The position numbers were made by a program, and so were the translations under genes. DNA of 64,000 nucleotides, from contig NC_080588.1 in assembly GCF_029962835.1 (NCBI RefSeq), positions 68,912,501-68,976,500 of the forward strand, written 5' to 3'. Positions 1 to 14,800 of the stretch are shown in pieces. Numbering within the stretch: the stretch's first letter is position 1; the number at the start of each line of letters is the position of its first letter. Source of the stretch: Magnolia sinica (Eukaryota; Streptophyta; Magnoliopsida; Magnoliales; Magnoliaceae). The notes under the pieces were generated by a model. It was not told the DNA's origin and did no database searches. It worked only from the letters and a program-made list of their open reading frames with translations.

Positions 1-1513
1 TTTGGATTGCTGCTCGGAGATCACCACATGTTCCTGTAACAGAGCATTCCAGCAGCCCGTTTCTAGCAACCTCGTTTCTTGCAGGCCTTTTTCTGGACTC
101 ATCATCACCTACATCTTCTCTGGTAGCCCTAGAATTGGAAACCCATCGCTGTCCATCCCCGTTGCCTTATGAACTCAACACCAGCTGCTTCCTGACTAGA
201 TCCTGCAACATCATTGCAACCTTGTTGGATCTGTCTGCCGAACCCCATAACCTTAGTCCTTTTTGGGTCTCGCTACTGGAAGCTGCAATCGCAACACAGC
301 CAACCATTGTCAACCCTCCATCCGATGTTGATCTTGATCCATTTCATCGTTTGCATCGCCCCTGTCTGGCTGCCACCCACTACCACACACTTCTTCTTTA
401 TCTTAGGACTGGTGTTTGAACTCATTGCTGGTCGCCCGGACCCATCATTGCTGGAATCCCGCACCATTGCATCTGGCCATCCATCTCAAGTATCACCCTT
501 CTTCATCTCAAGTTCGATGTTGGAACCTATTGGTGGCTGCCCAGACCCATCACTACCTATTAACTCCTGCTGCAACCAATCTCCCCTTTGGTTCCCGCAA
601 CATCTCCGTTTCAGGTCGTGTTCATCTGTCTGAAGCTAGAACCCACCATTAGATTCAGCGATTTGGTTTAGCCAGCTATCCTGCTCTGGCAGGGCACCAC
701 CGCATCGTTGTTCGATCTGAAACGATCGCAAAATTGAACCACCATTGTTGGTTCCATCTACCATCTACCCGTCTGCAAAACCCATCCCATATCCAAAACC
801 CATTCTCATCCCCCAATCTTGACTTCAACCCCGAATCTGTCCTCCATCTCTAGATCCCACAGCTTTTGATGGTGGAGGGATCTTGTGGGGGCTGAGCTTT
901 CAGAGGAGGATTCATTTGAGCCTGTCAGATCAGGGCTTGTAGATCTTGTTGCCATTGGATGAGAGGTGAGGTTGATGGATGGTCGAGATCTTTCATTGCT
1001 CTTTTTTGATGCATCATGTTGCCATGCTGCCATCCCTGCCACTGCTGATCCACTGTACAATTCCTTCATCATCTACATTCATCAACCTCGTGGGCCTCGA
1101 TCAATCTTTCTTGTGTTTCCCTACCTTCAACGATTCATCTCCTCCATATACCACCTTTGAGGATTTATCTTCTACATATCAGGCCTTTTGACAAGACGTG
1201 TTTTTATGCCGCATGTATGGATTGTGCCGGGTGTATGGATTATGCCGGGCTTATGGACTGAACCCATTATTGTGTGGGGCATTTGGACTGGACTTGTTTT
1301 TGCCATCGGAACATCTAGCGCCACTGGAAGAGCAACAATTGAACTCTCACCAACTGAAAGTGTGTATCCACCCTTGTTTTTGCATCACCACTTGTCGTTT
1401 TGTTGCCTCATATTATCATTGAAATTTGTTTTTCTTATACTTTTGAATAAATGTTCACCGTACCTTTCAAATATGAGGTTTTCATCTTTGAGTACCTTGA
1501 GTTTGAGGGGGGA
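1..1513. other. repeat-like DNA, probably internal to an LTR element
   Basis: No recognisable protein domain is present. The stretch has C/T-rich, proline- and serine-coding-like composition with several short overlapping open frames, none resembling a known family. It ends in a purine run (about 1501-1513) directly before a TG-starting LTR-like segment, which suggests it is the 3' internal part of a non-coding or decayed LTR element sitting in an upstream intron of the SnRK2 gene. I looked here for the missing first kinase exon (glycine loop and ATP-binding lysine) and did not find it. Confidence 0.3.
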
Positions 1514-1671
1514 TGTTAGAATAAATTAGGGTTAATCTTTTACATTAGGATATTTCTATTGTTGTTACGATAAGTATCTATTAAGATCTCTGTAGATCTC
1601 TCACAAATTTCTCTTTTCTTTTTATATATTCATGTTATTTTCAATGAAATAAACAAGTTAGAGTTTCTACA
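1514..1671 (+). mobile_element. probable short 3' LTR (158 bp)
   Basis: The segment starts TGTTAGAATA and ends TTTCTACA, so the ends are imperfectly inverted with TG and CA at the tips. It is preceded by a G-rich purine tract like a polypurine tract, and it holds a TATATATT stretch and an AATGAAATAAA-type signal in the usual order. The matching 5' LTR would lie upstream of the window, so family and integrity cannot be judged. Confidence 0.4.
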
Positions 1672-1690
1672 ATTCAGCCCTTGTGGTTTA

Positions 1691-1950
1691 ACACTCAGCC
1701 ATGGCCCCACTTGTTGGAATTGAAGTCCCATTGCGTATCGGCTGATTTGGTTTGTGTCTTGGTTTCATTGGTGATTGATATCGTACACAGGAATCATTTT
1801 TAACTGTTGGACTCATGGATAACCCAGCCATGGGCCCCACTTGTCAGAAATGAAATCTCATTGTGTGTCGGCCTGTATCGGCTAATTTGGCTGATGTGTC
1901 TTGGTTTTAGTGGTTATCAATATGGTACACTGGAACTAATACCTGTTGGA
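1691..1950. repeat. imperfect tandem duplication, period about 129 bp
   Basis: Two adjacent copies share CAGCCATG, CCCCACTTGT, TGTGTCTTGG and TGTTGGACTCAT in the same order. The shared CAGCCA lies at 1696 and again at 1825. It is intronic and has no coding potential. Confidence 0.7.
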
Positions 1951-2897
1951 CTCATCGCATGCTTTTACAATGTTTGGCAGCTCGTCGCCTGGGCCCATTA
2001 TGGATGGGACAAATCCTAAAGATCACATCTCTCAGATGATTGTAATTGCTTAAGTTGGGGATCCATTGAATTCAAATCATTGGCCGACTAGCTAACCCCC
2101 CCCCCCCACAAAAAAAAAAAAAAAGACCCTGATTGATCAGCCAGCATGACTTTTGGGCTTATGGTTCATCTATGGTGAGCATTCCAGAATTTGTACACAT
2201 GTGCCATGTGTACCCATGGAGTGCACGTGATGATGTGATACTTAGGTGCGATTCTGTCCACGTGACCCTCGGGTCTCAAAAAGCTTTAGTACCTGAATCA
2301 GGAACTCATAATATGAGGATGATGGACCCTCCTTCCCAGGACCTGAAGATAGTTACATGAACCTTCTGCCTAGGTGTTTACTCTCTCATCAGGTTACCTT
2401 TGAACTCGCGCTCATCTCCTGCTTCCTAGTCATTTATACTTGCTACCATTTTGAAATCGACACTACTCCGCTCTGAGTCTGTTTCTGCTTCGCTTCACAC
2501 TACATGCAACAATAGCTTTCACTCCACATCTAATCATTATTTCAAATCTGGAGCAACTGGTTAGTTTTAGAATTTAGTGTGCATAGGGCTACATGTTCAA
2601 CTTTTGAGTGGTTAATTATTGTAACTCAAAAGTATACCTATGTGCGATAACCAACCCTTGCTTACTTTAATCTAAGAATTTGGGTTCTGACGTTCCGCCA
2701 TACTTGATTCCCATGCACATGAGGTAACATATATTCAAACCACTAATGGAGGATTTGTTTGGAACTAGTGAGTGTGCTTGGTATCAATTATGGGGATTGA
2801 ACTAGGCTTTTATTGGACTAGATGTAATTGGAACAATTGCTATTACATGGAGTAACTTTTTGGTTTCCTTCTTCTCATTCTGTTATTTGTGTAACAG

Positions 2898-5800
2898 ATA
2901 GATGAAAATGTACAAAGAGAAATTATCAACCACAGGTCTCTCCGGCACCCGAACATTGTTAGGTTCAAAGAGGTTTGTTAGTTTTAAAGGGTTTGCTTTT
3001 TACTATTTATTGAATGTAATTATGGATTAATTTAATACATCTGTTTTTTAAATCCTTCTCTAGGTTATATTAACACCAACCCATCTGGCCATTGTGATGG
3101 AATATGCATCCGGTGGGGAGCTTTTTGAGCGTATATGTAATGCTGGACGCTTCAGTGAGGATGAGGTTCTTAATCCAATCCATTGATTAAGTTGATCCTT
3201 AATATTGTTCAAAGAAAAAGTTAACCCCTCACATTGTGCTCTTTTATAACATCCTGCTTTCCTCTGCAGGCACGTTTCTTCTTCCAGCAACTTATATCGG
3301 GAGTCAGCTACTGTCATTCGATGGTATGTAAGATGAATGTCTGTTTTGAGATGGCTTTCATAGTCTACATTCGATATGCCACCTGGGTTGTTAAACTGAT
3401 CTCTACATTCTGTATTCTATTATGAAGCAAGTTTGTCATCGCGATCTGAAGCTGGAAAATACTCTGTTGGATGGTAGTCCTGCTCCTCGTCTGAAGATAT
3501 GTGATTTTGGGTATTCCAAGGTGGTTGCCTTTGATGTTATCATTCTTCTTTCATAGTCAGTATGTATGTTCACGTATGCTTGTAAAGCATCCAGCCATTC
3601 ACATGTATGCATTTGAATTACTATTGGCTCTTAGTCTAATGAACCGACCAACGTGCAAGCCAAAAACAGATAGATGCGCAAATATTTGGACATTTGGATT
3701 TTAGACTCCATTTGGTTTCAGTGGGACTTAAAACTGATTTTCTTTTCTGTTTATGGAAAAGATTAAATTTTAAGAAATAGTCTATTCTTCTTTGATTAGC
3801 AACATTTATTTGTCTTTTCATTTAGAATGCCTAGATTATAGTTATGACGTTCATATCTGTGGATTTTTAACTTAACCGTTGCTTTCCCCAGTCCTCTGTA
3901 CTGCACTCGCAACCAAAGTCAACTGTTGGGACTCCTGCATACATCGCACCTGAAGTGTTACTCAAGAAGGAATATGATGGAAAGGTAAGATAATTTCTTA
4001 TTGACACATGTTTGTATTTGCATGTTGCCATACCGTATTCTACCTACAGGATTAATTTGTGAAGTCAGAAGATTTTAATGTGGCTTTTGAATTGTCTAGC
4101 TAGTGTTACCATATAATTTACCTGTTACAAGAAAATACACTAATTTTTTTTTCTTTGGTCAGTGTAACCTTAGCACATCACCTGGAATGCATGTCGTCAT
4201 ACTGTATTCCACCCACAGGATTAATTTGTGAAGTCAGAAGATTTTAATGTGGCTTTTGAATTGTCTAGCTAGTGTTACCATATAATTTACTTGTTACAAG
4301 AAAATACACTGATGTTTTTTTTTTCTTTGGTCAGTGTAACCTTAGCACATCATCTGAAACCTGATTTCAGCCTAAGTTACTAGATATATTGGTCACAAAA
4401 AGTCTTTTCAAGGGAGTTAACTAATCAAAGTTTGAAAGAATAAAATCATAACAACCGTTTTTCTTTCTTTCTTTTTTGCTTTACTCAGTGTAACCTTAGC
4501 ACATCATCTGAAACCTGATTTCGGCCTAAGTTACTAGATATATTGGTCACAAAAAGTCTTGTCAAGGGAGTTAACTGATCAAAGTTCGAAAGAATAAAAT
4601 TATAACAACCGTTTTTCTTTCTTTCTTTTTTGCTTTACTCATTTCAGTTAACTTTAATGAGTTGCTACCAACTTTGGATGGCCATGTGCACCAAGCTCAA
4701 GTGTCAACAGGATTGTCGAATAAAATTTCTCTACCCACAGACATGCATATGATTGTTTCTTGTGTGCATGTCTGTGGTCCCACATGCATATTTACACGTG
4801 TTATATATGTACACATTCATTTGAGCTTCTGTAGTCTGACTCACACCTTTGCATGTGTCATGTGTTCTACCCGGCATTATGGGGGATATCAGAGCCATTA
4901 ATAAGGTGGGCCATTCCGTGAAGTTGATCTGGCACAGAAATCAGGTCAGTTCACTCATCAGGAGTGCTTGATTGTGTATGTTGAATTCAGACCACTGGCA
5001 AAGCTTTTAGAACTGTCCATTGTTTTTCTACAGGGTGCCCTGCCTGATGACTGGACTAGCCTGATTTTCTTTCTTTCTTTCTTTTTTATTTTTATTTTTT
5101 ATTTTGATGAATAACCCACTTTTATTAAATAAAAAAAATGCAACACAACAGGGCTTTACCAGGGCCACACACACAAAAAATAAAAAAATAAAAGAAAAGA
5201 AGAAAGAAAGATAATAATAATAAAAAAAAAAAAAACTCACCACAATCACCAGCAGCCCTTGTGTCCTCAACAACTATCTCTCGCGCCAGCACCATGTGTT
5301 TAACATGAACTTCCACCTCAACATTCTCACTCCTAGACACACGAGTGAATGCCAAATGCTCAGTTCTCAAGTCGAGAACATCCTCAATCATATCGCAAAT
5401 TGCTAGGGTTAACTACCACCTGTGACCCACAAAATGGCATTCTTGGAGTTGCTTTCTATAAATGCCGGACTCAAATTGCAGTCAACCACTACAGCCATTG
5501 CTGGATCAGCCTGATTTCAGTGCTAGATCATCTGCACGGCAGGGTTTGCCTTGTTCACTGCTCAGATGTCCCAGACATGTGCTAGATCAATATGTATATC
5601 TGCATAAAGGTGTGTGGGACTAACAAAGCTCCATTTTTGTACATGTTTGTGCATCTGTGTGCACACTGCCAGACATATCCATCCATATGGGCATGCATAA
5701 GTACACATATTTTCCCGAAGATCCAGCTGCATAACTAAAAGTTATCTTTTTGTCATGACTTGTAATGAATTCATTGCAACTATACCACAGTCAAGGATGT

Positions 5801-8800
5801 GGCCTATAAACTGAGCTACTTGTATCTTAATGTTGTTGATATGGCACATGTATGGTTTCAAATATAGTTGCTGGAGCATTTACTAATCTTCTAGGAACAC
5901 CTATTTGAAAGGCAAACTATGTAAACATGCCTCTACGATGCCATGCTCACCAAATGTGGGTTGCAGAGTACTGCAATTTCTATACCAATAGAGAGCTCAA
6001 TATATGCCTTTGTAGGCATTCATCTAGAAATTTCTTTTCATCTTGAAATGCAACCAGTGGTCATTCTTCTTCTTTTTTTGCCACTTAAACATGACTGTCA
6101 TCAACCTACACACGCATTCTTGGTTGTTGCAAAACATGTCCTTAAAGAGGTGTTAGAATCACATGGATATTTCTTAAGTTTATGTTTGAACTGGGTATAA
6201 TTGTCAGTTGTTTGAGAAATGAGTTTGTGATTATCATTGGAGAACAGTTTGTTTGAGTTATATCTAAGTTGATTGCGAAGAATGTTCTTGTGGAGGCGAA
6301 CATAAAACTCCACTCCAAGGTTCTGTCAATATTGTAGAGGAGAAAATTGCCAACATTGATCAAGGTTGAAGCCACTGCGGAATAAAACTCCGATTGTTTG
6401 GCCTCAGCATATTGGCTGTGGAGAAGATTCATGTATTGTGGGTTATGAAGCTGTATCAGGGTTCATTCTGCATTATTGTCCAAATTTAAGAGCTGAGGAG
6501 TAGATTTTTAGTGAGTGTTTTGAATTTTACCATTTAAGTGATTATCAATTGTTGTCCAATGGAGTCAGAGAATATAAATAGGAGCCACATTCCTTCAATT
6601 AATGTCTTTTGTAAAGCTCAGATTTTGGAGAACTGGGTTGCTTTCATAGATTAAAGTACAATAATGCTTCCAATACACCTGTGTGATATTTCTAACCAAT
6701 TAGCAAAGGACAATTGGCACTTTTATTTTGTCATGCTCTTTATTCTTTTTGTTCTTTTTTTTTTCCTTTACATTTTTTGTGATCCATTTGTAAGGAAGAT
6801 GGCCCCTCTTAAAGACCGTTGGCTAGTGAAAAGTTAGGGACCTGTGATTCCATCTCACGCCCTGTGTATCTGCAACCTCATGGGAAATGGCAAAATGTCC
6901 ACATGACTATTGGGAATATTTATTGGGTTTATTATTATAATTGGGTCGGAATAGTGATGCAGTCTCAAATCAGCTGCAGGGAAACAGTGCCCACCAGCTG
7001 AAAGAAGTGGGGCCCCAAAACAGGCATAAGTGCACCACAAAAGGAAAACGAAGAAAAAAAAAGACCAAAAAAATTGATGGCCATACAGCTTATGTTAGCA
7101 TGATGTCATGCTGTCATTGATGGTGGGGGATCTTTTTCAGAATGCAAGTCAAACAGTCAACTTGGTGCCCATTTAGGGAAGATACAGGAGTTTGTGTGAG
7201 ATGCTTCTATCGAGTTGCCGCTTCTACATCAAACTTGTGCTTCTGACTTGCACTCCTGCTCCTACTTGCTAGCTTTTATATTTTTTTAGTCTTTTGAAGC
7301 CGACTCTTCCTTCTCCAACTCCCAAATCTGCTCCAGCCGCCCATCACGCCTTTTCCAACTAAGATTTGAAGTCCAACTCTAGTAGGATTAAATCCTGTTT
7401 TGGTTAGAGTTTTATAGGTTTCAAAACTTTTGGTTTGAGTTTCTTAGATTTAACAAATTTTAGTTTTAGAAGGTCGTTTAGTCTAGGAAACTTGTGTGTG
7501 AAGTTTGATCCACTCGATGTAGTGGTGTAAAGCTGGAAAATAAGGAGTTGGAGACTAGTCAAGAAAATTGGGTAATTCATATATAGGGAGTACTAACTTC
7601 TTGAAACGATATATAGAGGAATACTAATGTCCCCACAACCTCCCCAGATCTATTGAATGAAACATCAGATGGCCGATTATCAATATACTCTCCATTTATT
7701 CATTCTACTAGGGGCAGGCCATAGTACAAAAATCTCCAACAACATTCCTGCTAGGAGTTTGTTCTTAGATTTAATGACTTTTGGTTTTAGAAGGTCGTTA
7801 GGTCCAGGAAACTTGTGTGTCAAGATTGAGTCAGTGGTAAGATTGGTGTGGAGTTAGGAATTGGAAACTAATCAAGCAACTAGAGGAATCTTAACATGCA
7901 TTTCAAAATGTGTGCTCAGAATTAATTGTTTCAAAATGTATCCTAGATTCCTGCCAATTGTCTTTAACGGTAGGAGATTATGCACAAAGTGACGGGGTGC
8001 TTCCTGTGTATGTTGAAGTCATACTCTTTTCTTTTCTCTTTTCTATATGATAGAGAAGAGTCTTTTTCTTTGCTGGAGGATTGAAGTTTGTGCCAATTGA
8101 AGTGTCACTGTTACTTGCTTAAATCCTTTGTATCTTGGCTGATCCAAACGCATGGAAATTGTCTATCTTTTCATTGGAGAGAGGTAAGGCAAAAGAGATT
8201 ACATTGCATTAATGCATTCCCTCAGAGAAAGGCACCATACATGCTAAAAGGTCTTTCAAAATCAATAAGTTATTTCGATATAGTACAAAATATGAATACA
8301 GGAATGTTATCAAGTATTCAGTCTCACAGTTATTATCATATAGAGGTTTGAACACTCAATTCATCGATTTAGACCTAGTGGGTGCAGATTTTCAGTGAGA
8401 GCCACTATTCTTACCCTTGCTTTTTGTTACATGCACCTTTCACATCTGCATTCGATAATACATTGGTTCAACTATTTTCTATTGCAAATATTTTATTGTT
8501 GATGTAGAAAAAGTTGGGCGTATCAAAAACTGGATGCAAATATCAATTTCTTTTCTTTCCCATGCTTTATGAAATTGTAATTGACTATTGTCATTACATG
8601 AAATCCAAGAATTTTTGTTGTTATACACGCCTGCTATTTTCCTATTGGTATGATTTCGATAGATGAGCACTTGTAAACCTCGAAGGAAAAGTATTTTCGT
8701 CTCTTATTTTTATGGTCATGATTTCAAATCTATTCTGCTTACTAGCTGTTTTTACTACTGCAATTCAGATTGCAGATGTGTGGTCATGTGGAGTAACCCT

Positions 8801-11800
8801 CTATGTCATGCTAGTGGGTGCATACCCTTTTGAGGACCCTGAGGAGCCCAAGAACTTTAGGAAGACAATACAGGTTAGTACTTGGCTTGTCATTACTGCA
8901 GCATTTATATCAGTTTTTATTTATTCAGTCAATCAATCATGTTCTTCTTTCTTGCAGCGAATTTTGAGTGTGCAGTACTCTATCCCGGACTATGTTCACA
9001 TATCGCCTGAATGCCAACACCTGATCTCTAGGATTTTTGTCGCCAATCCTGCCACGGTTAGTATGATCTGGGCCTGTTAGAGAATTGTGCCATTTCTGTT
9101 GGTGTTAGAGTTGGTTTCCAATTAAAAGGAAATGATATGGTACAAGGCTGTCTTATAGACGCTGTGTGAGGGAAAATTTTCAAATTTGAAATTTCTCACT
9201 GTTCCTGACAGATTGTCTCTGATCAATAGTTTCATAAATAACTTGGCCCTTACATTCTTTTAATGTTTTTACGATTGACAAAATCTGCAAGATGTCTTCA
9301 TAATCGTTGTTGCCTGGCTCATAATTATGATGCATTACTCTTCTATTACTTCCTCTATGCAGAGAGCCACTATTTTCTATAGAATGAACATTTAAATTTT
9401 ATTTTTGTTGGTATGAAAGATCTTGGGGCTAGACTCCTATGTTAGTAGCACAAATTAGAAAATGGTGGAGAGCCTTCAAATTGCAGACCAGACTGTGGTT
9501 GTATGGCAATCCACTGTCCAAATCCCAGACCGAACTGTGGTTGGAGCAGAACCAAAAAATTACACTGAGACGATAATGTTAACCATCTGATTTTATTTTT
9601 TTCTTTTTGAGAGATAACAACAAATTTATTAAGATGGGCCCAAATACAGGAAAAGATTACAGCACCCACGCAACTCTAAGAAGAGAAAAAGATTTGCAGC
9701 CAAATTGGCCTTGACATATCCAGCCCAACATGACACAAGGCCCTTGATCTTACTAATAACCTCATCCACTTGCATTCTTTCGTTCTGAAAGCAACAGCCA
9801 TCACCAACCTCCCATGTAACCCAAATGATACCCATAAGGGTCAACCTCCATTTAGCCTTTTTACCTTTCCCCATTCCTCTCCCGTGCCAAGCCAACAAAA
9901 GATCACCCGCTGACTTCGACATTACCCAATCATTACTTAGCAAACTTGAAAAATGGACCCATACTTTATATACAAAAGGACAATGAATGGACCTAGGCAT
10001 GTCCTTAAACTGCTAGCTGAGGAACTTTGTGATGTACTTCCCTAGCTGCCTTAAATGGCTCGCTAGGTAGACGGCCAAGGTGAAGTAACCTTGTACCTTG
10101 GGCAAGCCACTTAGTGGTTAGGTGTAAGTGAAGCTTAACCTCCCGGCGTCTAACCTCAACATGGGGGTGGTTTCAGAGGACATCGTCCATGTTTCCGGCA
10201 AACCTGAGGTTAGCCACCGGAGGTAACAAAGGTGGAAAAACCAACCACTTACCCTTCACAAAAGGACAATGAATAAAAAGATGATCAATCGATTCTGTGT
10301 CCTCCATACACATCAAGCAGACAATGGGAAGCACTAAGGATCTCCGTTGAAGATTATCGACAATAAGAATCCTCTTGCGTGCCACAAGCTAAACAAACAC
10401 CATGACCTGAGGAGGAGCTCCATAAAACCAATGTTGAAATGGATGCAATGGACGAGAAAGAGAAGAAGGCTTAGAGATTATAGCATAAAGCAAAAGAACC
10501 GAGAGCTTTCTTGAATTATGACCCTGCCAAACCATCTGATCCACTTCTGAAGGGGAAGGAAGAGCACACTTGGGACGATCCAATAGGCTAGCGAACTCAA
10601 CAATCTCCTCATCCAGCAGATCTCTACGGCAATGAGGACACCAAACCACCTCCCCACCTTAATAGGAAAAGCAAGTCGCTATAGATATAAACCAGTCAGG
10701 AGCAAGCCGAGCCAAGATAGGGAATAGATCTTGGAAAGCATGATCACCACACCAAATGTCCACCCAAAATCGAATAAGATACCCATTGCCCAAAGCAAAA
10801 GTGCTCTATAACCGTAATCGTCTTCATAAATAAGAAGCTTTACAAAGAGATGAACTTTTCATAAACTACCCACCCTCTTGCACCCCATGTTTACTAGCTA
10901 TAAGCTCCTCAATGGTCTTCCTTATTTATAATCAAACTTCCATATCCACTTCCCAAAAAGGGCAAGATTCATATCGCCCAACCTTTTGAGACTAGCCCCA
11001 CCCTCTTGAATTGGCTTACACACCTCTTCCCACTCAAAGAGATGAAATTTCCTGCTATCGGAGGCACCTTTCCCAAAAAAAAATCTCTTCTAAGCTTCTC
11101 AAGCCTATATAGCACATCCTCGGGGCATTTAAAAAGAGACATGAAGTACATAACCATATTAGAGAATGCCACATTAATGAGTGTGAGCCAACCTCCCAAA
11201 GAGAGATAACTACCCTTCCAAGCAACCAATTTTCTCTAAATTCTTTCGATGACCCTCTCCCATAAGTGTTTAGCTGGCTTCTCTATGCAAAGAGGCAACC
11301 CTAAATACATCATAGGAAAGGAACCGGGCTTGCACCCGAATAAACCCACAAGACGACGAAGATCATTGCTACAAATATGAATTCCTAACATTTTAGATTT
11401 GGCCACATTAACCTTCAATCCGGACACAACTTCAATACATACAATAATTTTCCAAATGTTATCTGCCGAAGTTGCTTCCGCATCACAAAATAGGAGTGTG
11501 TCGTTAGCATGCTGAAGATGAGAAACTTGCCATCTACCATTTGACGCCTTAAAACCACTAAATAAACTGTTCTCCTCCCCCTTACAAATCATCATACTAA
11601 GAGCCTTCCCTATCACCACAAATAGATAGGGAGATAATGGGTTAAAATACCCTTTCGGTGGCCCATTAACCAAAATGGAGAAGGAAGCCAATTTGATGCA
11701 AGCCTGAATCCATCCTCTCCACTTCTGACCACTACCCAAATGATTAAGCATATAATCTAAAAAATCTTAGTTTACGTGATCATATGCCTTTTCAATGTCC

Positions 11801-14800
11801 AGCTTACAAACGACATGACTCTTCCTCTCTTTTATGTTTGGAATCAATGCATTCATGCACGATAAAGGCGATGTCTAAAATCTGCCGCCCTTCCATAAAA
11901 GCCTCTTGATTTACCAATATGACCTTTGATATAGCCCCCCTCAACCTACAAGCAAGAATCTTGGCCAACAACTTATAGGGCCCACCAACAAGATTGATCA
12001 GCCTAAAGTCTTTAAGATGATCTACTCCTTTGACCTTAGGAATAAGAGCTATGAAAGAAGCTCCGAGCTCACTAAAAAGACAGCCACGCTCAAATAATTC
12101 CACAATATGAGTCCATCACATCCTTTTTAGCCAGATGCCAAAGTTTATGATAAAACATCATAGTGAAACCATCAAGGTCCGAGGCCTTGTCCCCGCACAT
12201 GGAGCTAAACGCAGATAAAATCTCTTCTTCCACAATTGGTACTTCCAACATCTCAGTGTCCTCACCTCCAGCCTAAGAAATTCCAAGTTATAAAGGCATG
12301 ATCTCGGCCACCGATCAGCCGGCATAAGCTTTGTATAAAACTAAACTATAGAGTTGCAAATCTTTCTTTTGTCCGAGGTTCTTATCCCATCCACAACCAA
12401 ACTAGAGATTTTATTCCCTTGAGCTTGGGCACTAGCAATACAATGGAAGAAGCGCGTATTTTTATCCCCTTCCTTAAGCCACAATGCTCTAGATCTCTGC
12501 CTCTATTTTATCTCCTCTTCCTTCAAATGACTGGTGAAAGATAAAGATAACTCAACCCTCTTTCTACCCTCCTTCGAGAAACCACCACCTTCTTCCAAGT
12601 TCTAGCTCAAGAATCTCTTCCGCCATCTTATCGAATTCAGCCTCCCTAGCACCAAGCACCTCTCTCTTCTGCACATTAATTTTAGCTTTCAACATCTTGA
12701 GCTTTCTACTCAATCTAAAGCCTACATAACCCTCTACCGAGATAGAAGTCCACCAATCCGCTATAGGCCAATTGAAGCTGTCAATTTACAACTAAGCCAA
12801 TTCGAACTTGAAGAGTTTAGGGCCCCAATTGTCTTCAGCCACCTCTGGAATAATTGGACAATGATCGGAAGCAATTCTCATCAATCCTCATTGACTAACC
12901 AAAAGGAAAATTTTCAACCCAATCCACAAACATTAAGAATCTGTCCAAATGCGATAGCACTGCATTATCCTACCTGTTAAACCTAACCCCCCCAAAGGAA
13001 GGTCAACCATCTCCTGGCGAGCCACCTAGTCTGAGAAAAGCTTCATACTCCTGGTTATACACCCACCCTTGGAATTTTCATCGGAAAAACGAACCACATT
13101 AAAATCCCCACCAATGCACCACGACACCTCCCACCTCTGCCATACACTATCTGGCTTTGCCCAGAACTGGTCTCTCAAACTGTAAACACACGGCCATACC
13201 CAGCTGTAAATACCGATTGAAAACCATGTGATGTTTCCTTGCAACATTGGACTAGTCACTAATTTATTTTCAACCATGCATTCAATAGACATTGATTGGA
13301 AGGTATGGATTGCGTGATTAGTGACATTTTGGAGATCCGCTCCAACCACAACAGGACCCACAATTTGGATGGTCTGGGTAGGCTACATGTGAGGAGGATG
13401 AGTCGCCAGTGTTTTTAAAATTGTGCAAAACTAACATAGGTCTGCCCCAAGGTCTTGATATTATGGCCAATTTTTCCATTTTCTTTTTAAATTTATATAT
13501 GTGATTTTTCCTCTATATTTTCGTGCTTGATTGGGGATAACTGAAATGCTTCCTTGAAAAGGGGGGTGCTCTAGACATTTAAGGCCTGTTTGTAAGGTTG
13601 TCAACAGGTTGGGTTCGGGTCAGGTCCCATAGTAGCTGTGCCTAGGCTAACTGGGTTCAGGTCTTGTAGGGTCAGGGTCCTTTCAGGTGGATCCTTACCC
13701 TTGCTTGGGTGGTAGACTCTTGGGAGTGTCTACACCCGCTCAAGGGTTCGAGTATCCAATAGGTGGTGAAATTCCACCAGCATGAGTGTGTGGGGTGTGT
13801 GTGCGTGTAAAAGGGTCCTTTCAGGTCCATGCCTTGTTCTTGAAGACCTGGATGAACAAGACCTGGACCCGAACATATATGTGCCACTTTTACACATGTA
13901 TGGTGTAATGGGTTCTCACACATGTTGCTAAAATAATCAATATATACATAGGATAAGTATTGGTATCTCACTACAAGTTTTGTGGGCTGGGTATACGGAT
14001 ACATTATTGATATCTCCAATAACTGAAAATGTGGGGAAACATGGGGAAAGCAGTGGAATTTTTCAGTGAAACTTCAGGAGTTGCTAAAATACACATATTT
14101 GCATATTCAGGAATTTTAAAATTAAAAAAAATAATAATAAAATAAAATAAAATTGCAAAAAGAATGCATACATAATAAGTTTCCATTTAATGAGGGCATA
14201 AAAGTATGTATTGTCGTAAGAAGCCAATCCTACCATTCCATCCATCTTCTCTATCTATCCAACCATCCCATCCATCCATTCAACCATCTATCCAACCATC
14301 CGACCTTTCATCCAAACATCCATCGATATTTCAAAATATCGACAATAGACGATATTTCAAATATCGACAACAGACAATATTTCATCAAGAAATCATCAAC
14401 AGTTGTAAATGAAACGAGAGATTGTGGTTTTGATATCGCTCACATCGCGATATTATTGTTATTATCATCGAAAATTTGAACACTACATACAATTGTGCGC
14501 CCATTAAAAATTTTGAAATGGATTTTTTTGATAAACATTTTTTTGGCGATATCGATACATTGGTGATATTATTGAAATATCGCCCATACACCAGCAATAC
14601 AAGCTGACACCTGGAATTTACACTTGGCGATACATTGACACGATACATTGGAAATACAAGCGACACCTAGAATTTACACAGTTGAAAATATTGATGCTAC
14701 TTAGTGGTACATCGCTGATACCTGGAATTTCTGATACCACTAGTGTTATTGGTATCACCGAGCTGGAGATATAGATAATATTGGGGACATTTCAATAATA

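Noticed and set aside
214-633. 139-codon open frame near the window start
   Set aside because: Overlapping frames of equal length, no family resemblance and no splice context; C/T-rich repeat composition explains the openness.
1-2897. Missing first exon of the SnRK2 gene
   Set aside because: No glycine-rich loop or VAVKYIERG-like coding found on the + strand; it must be upstream of the window.
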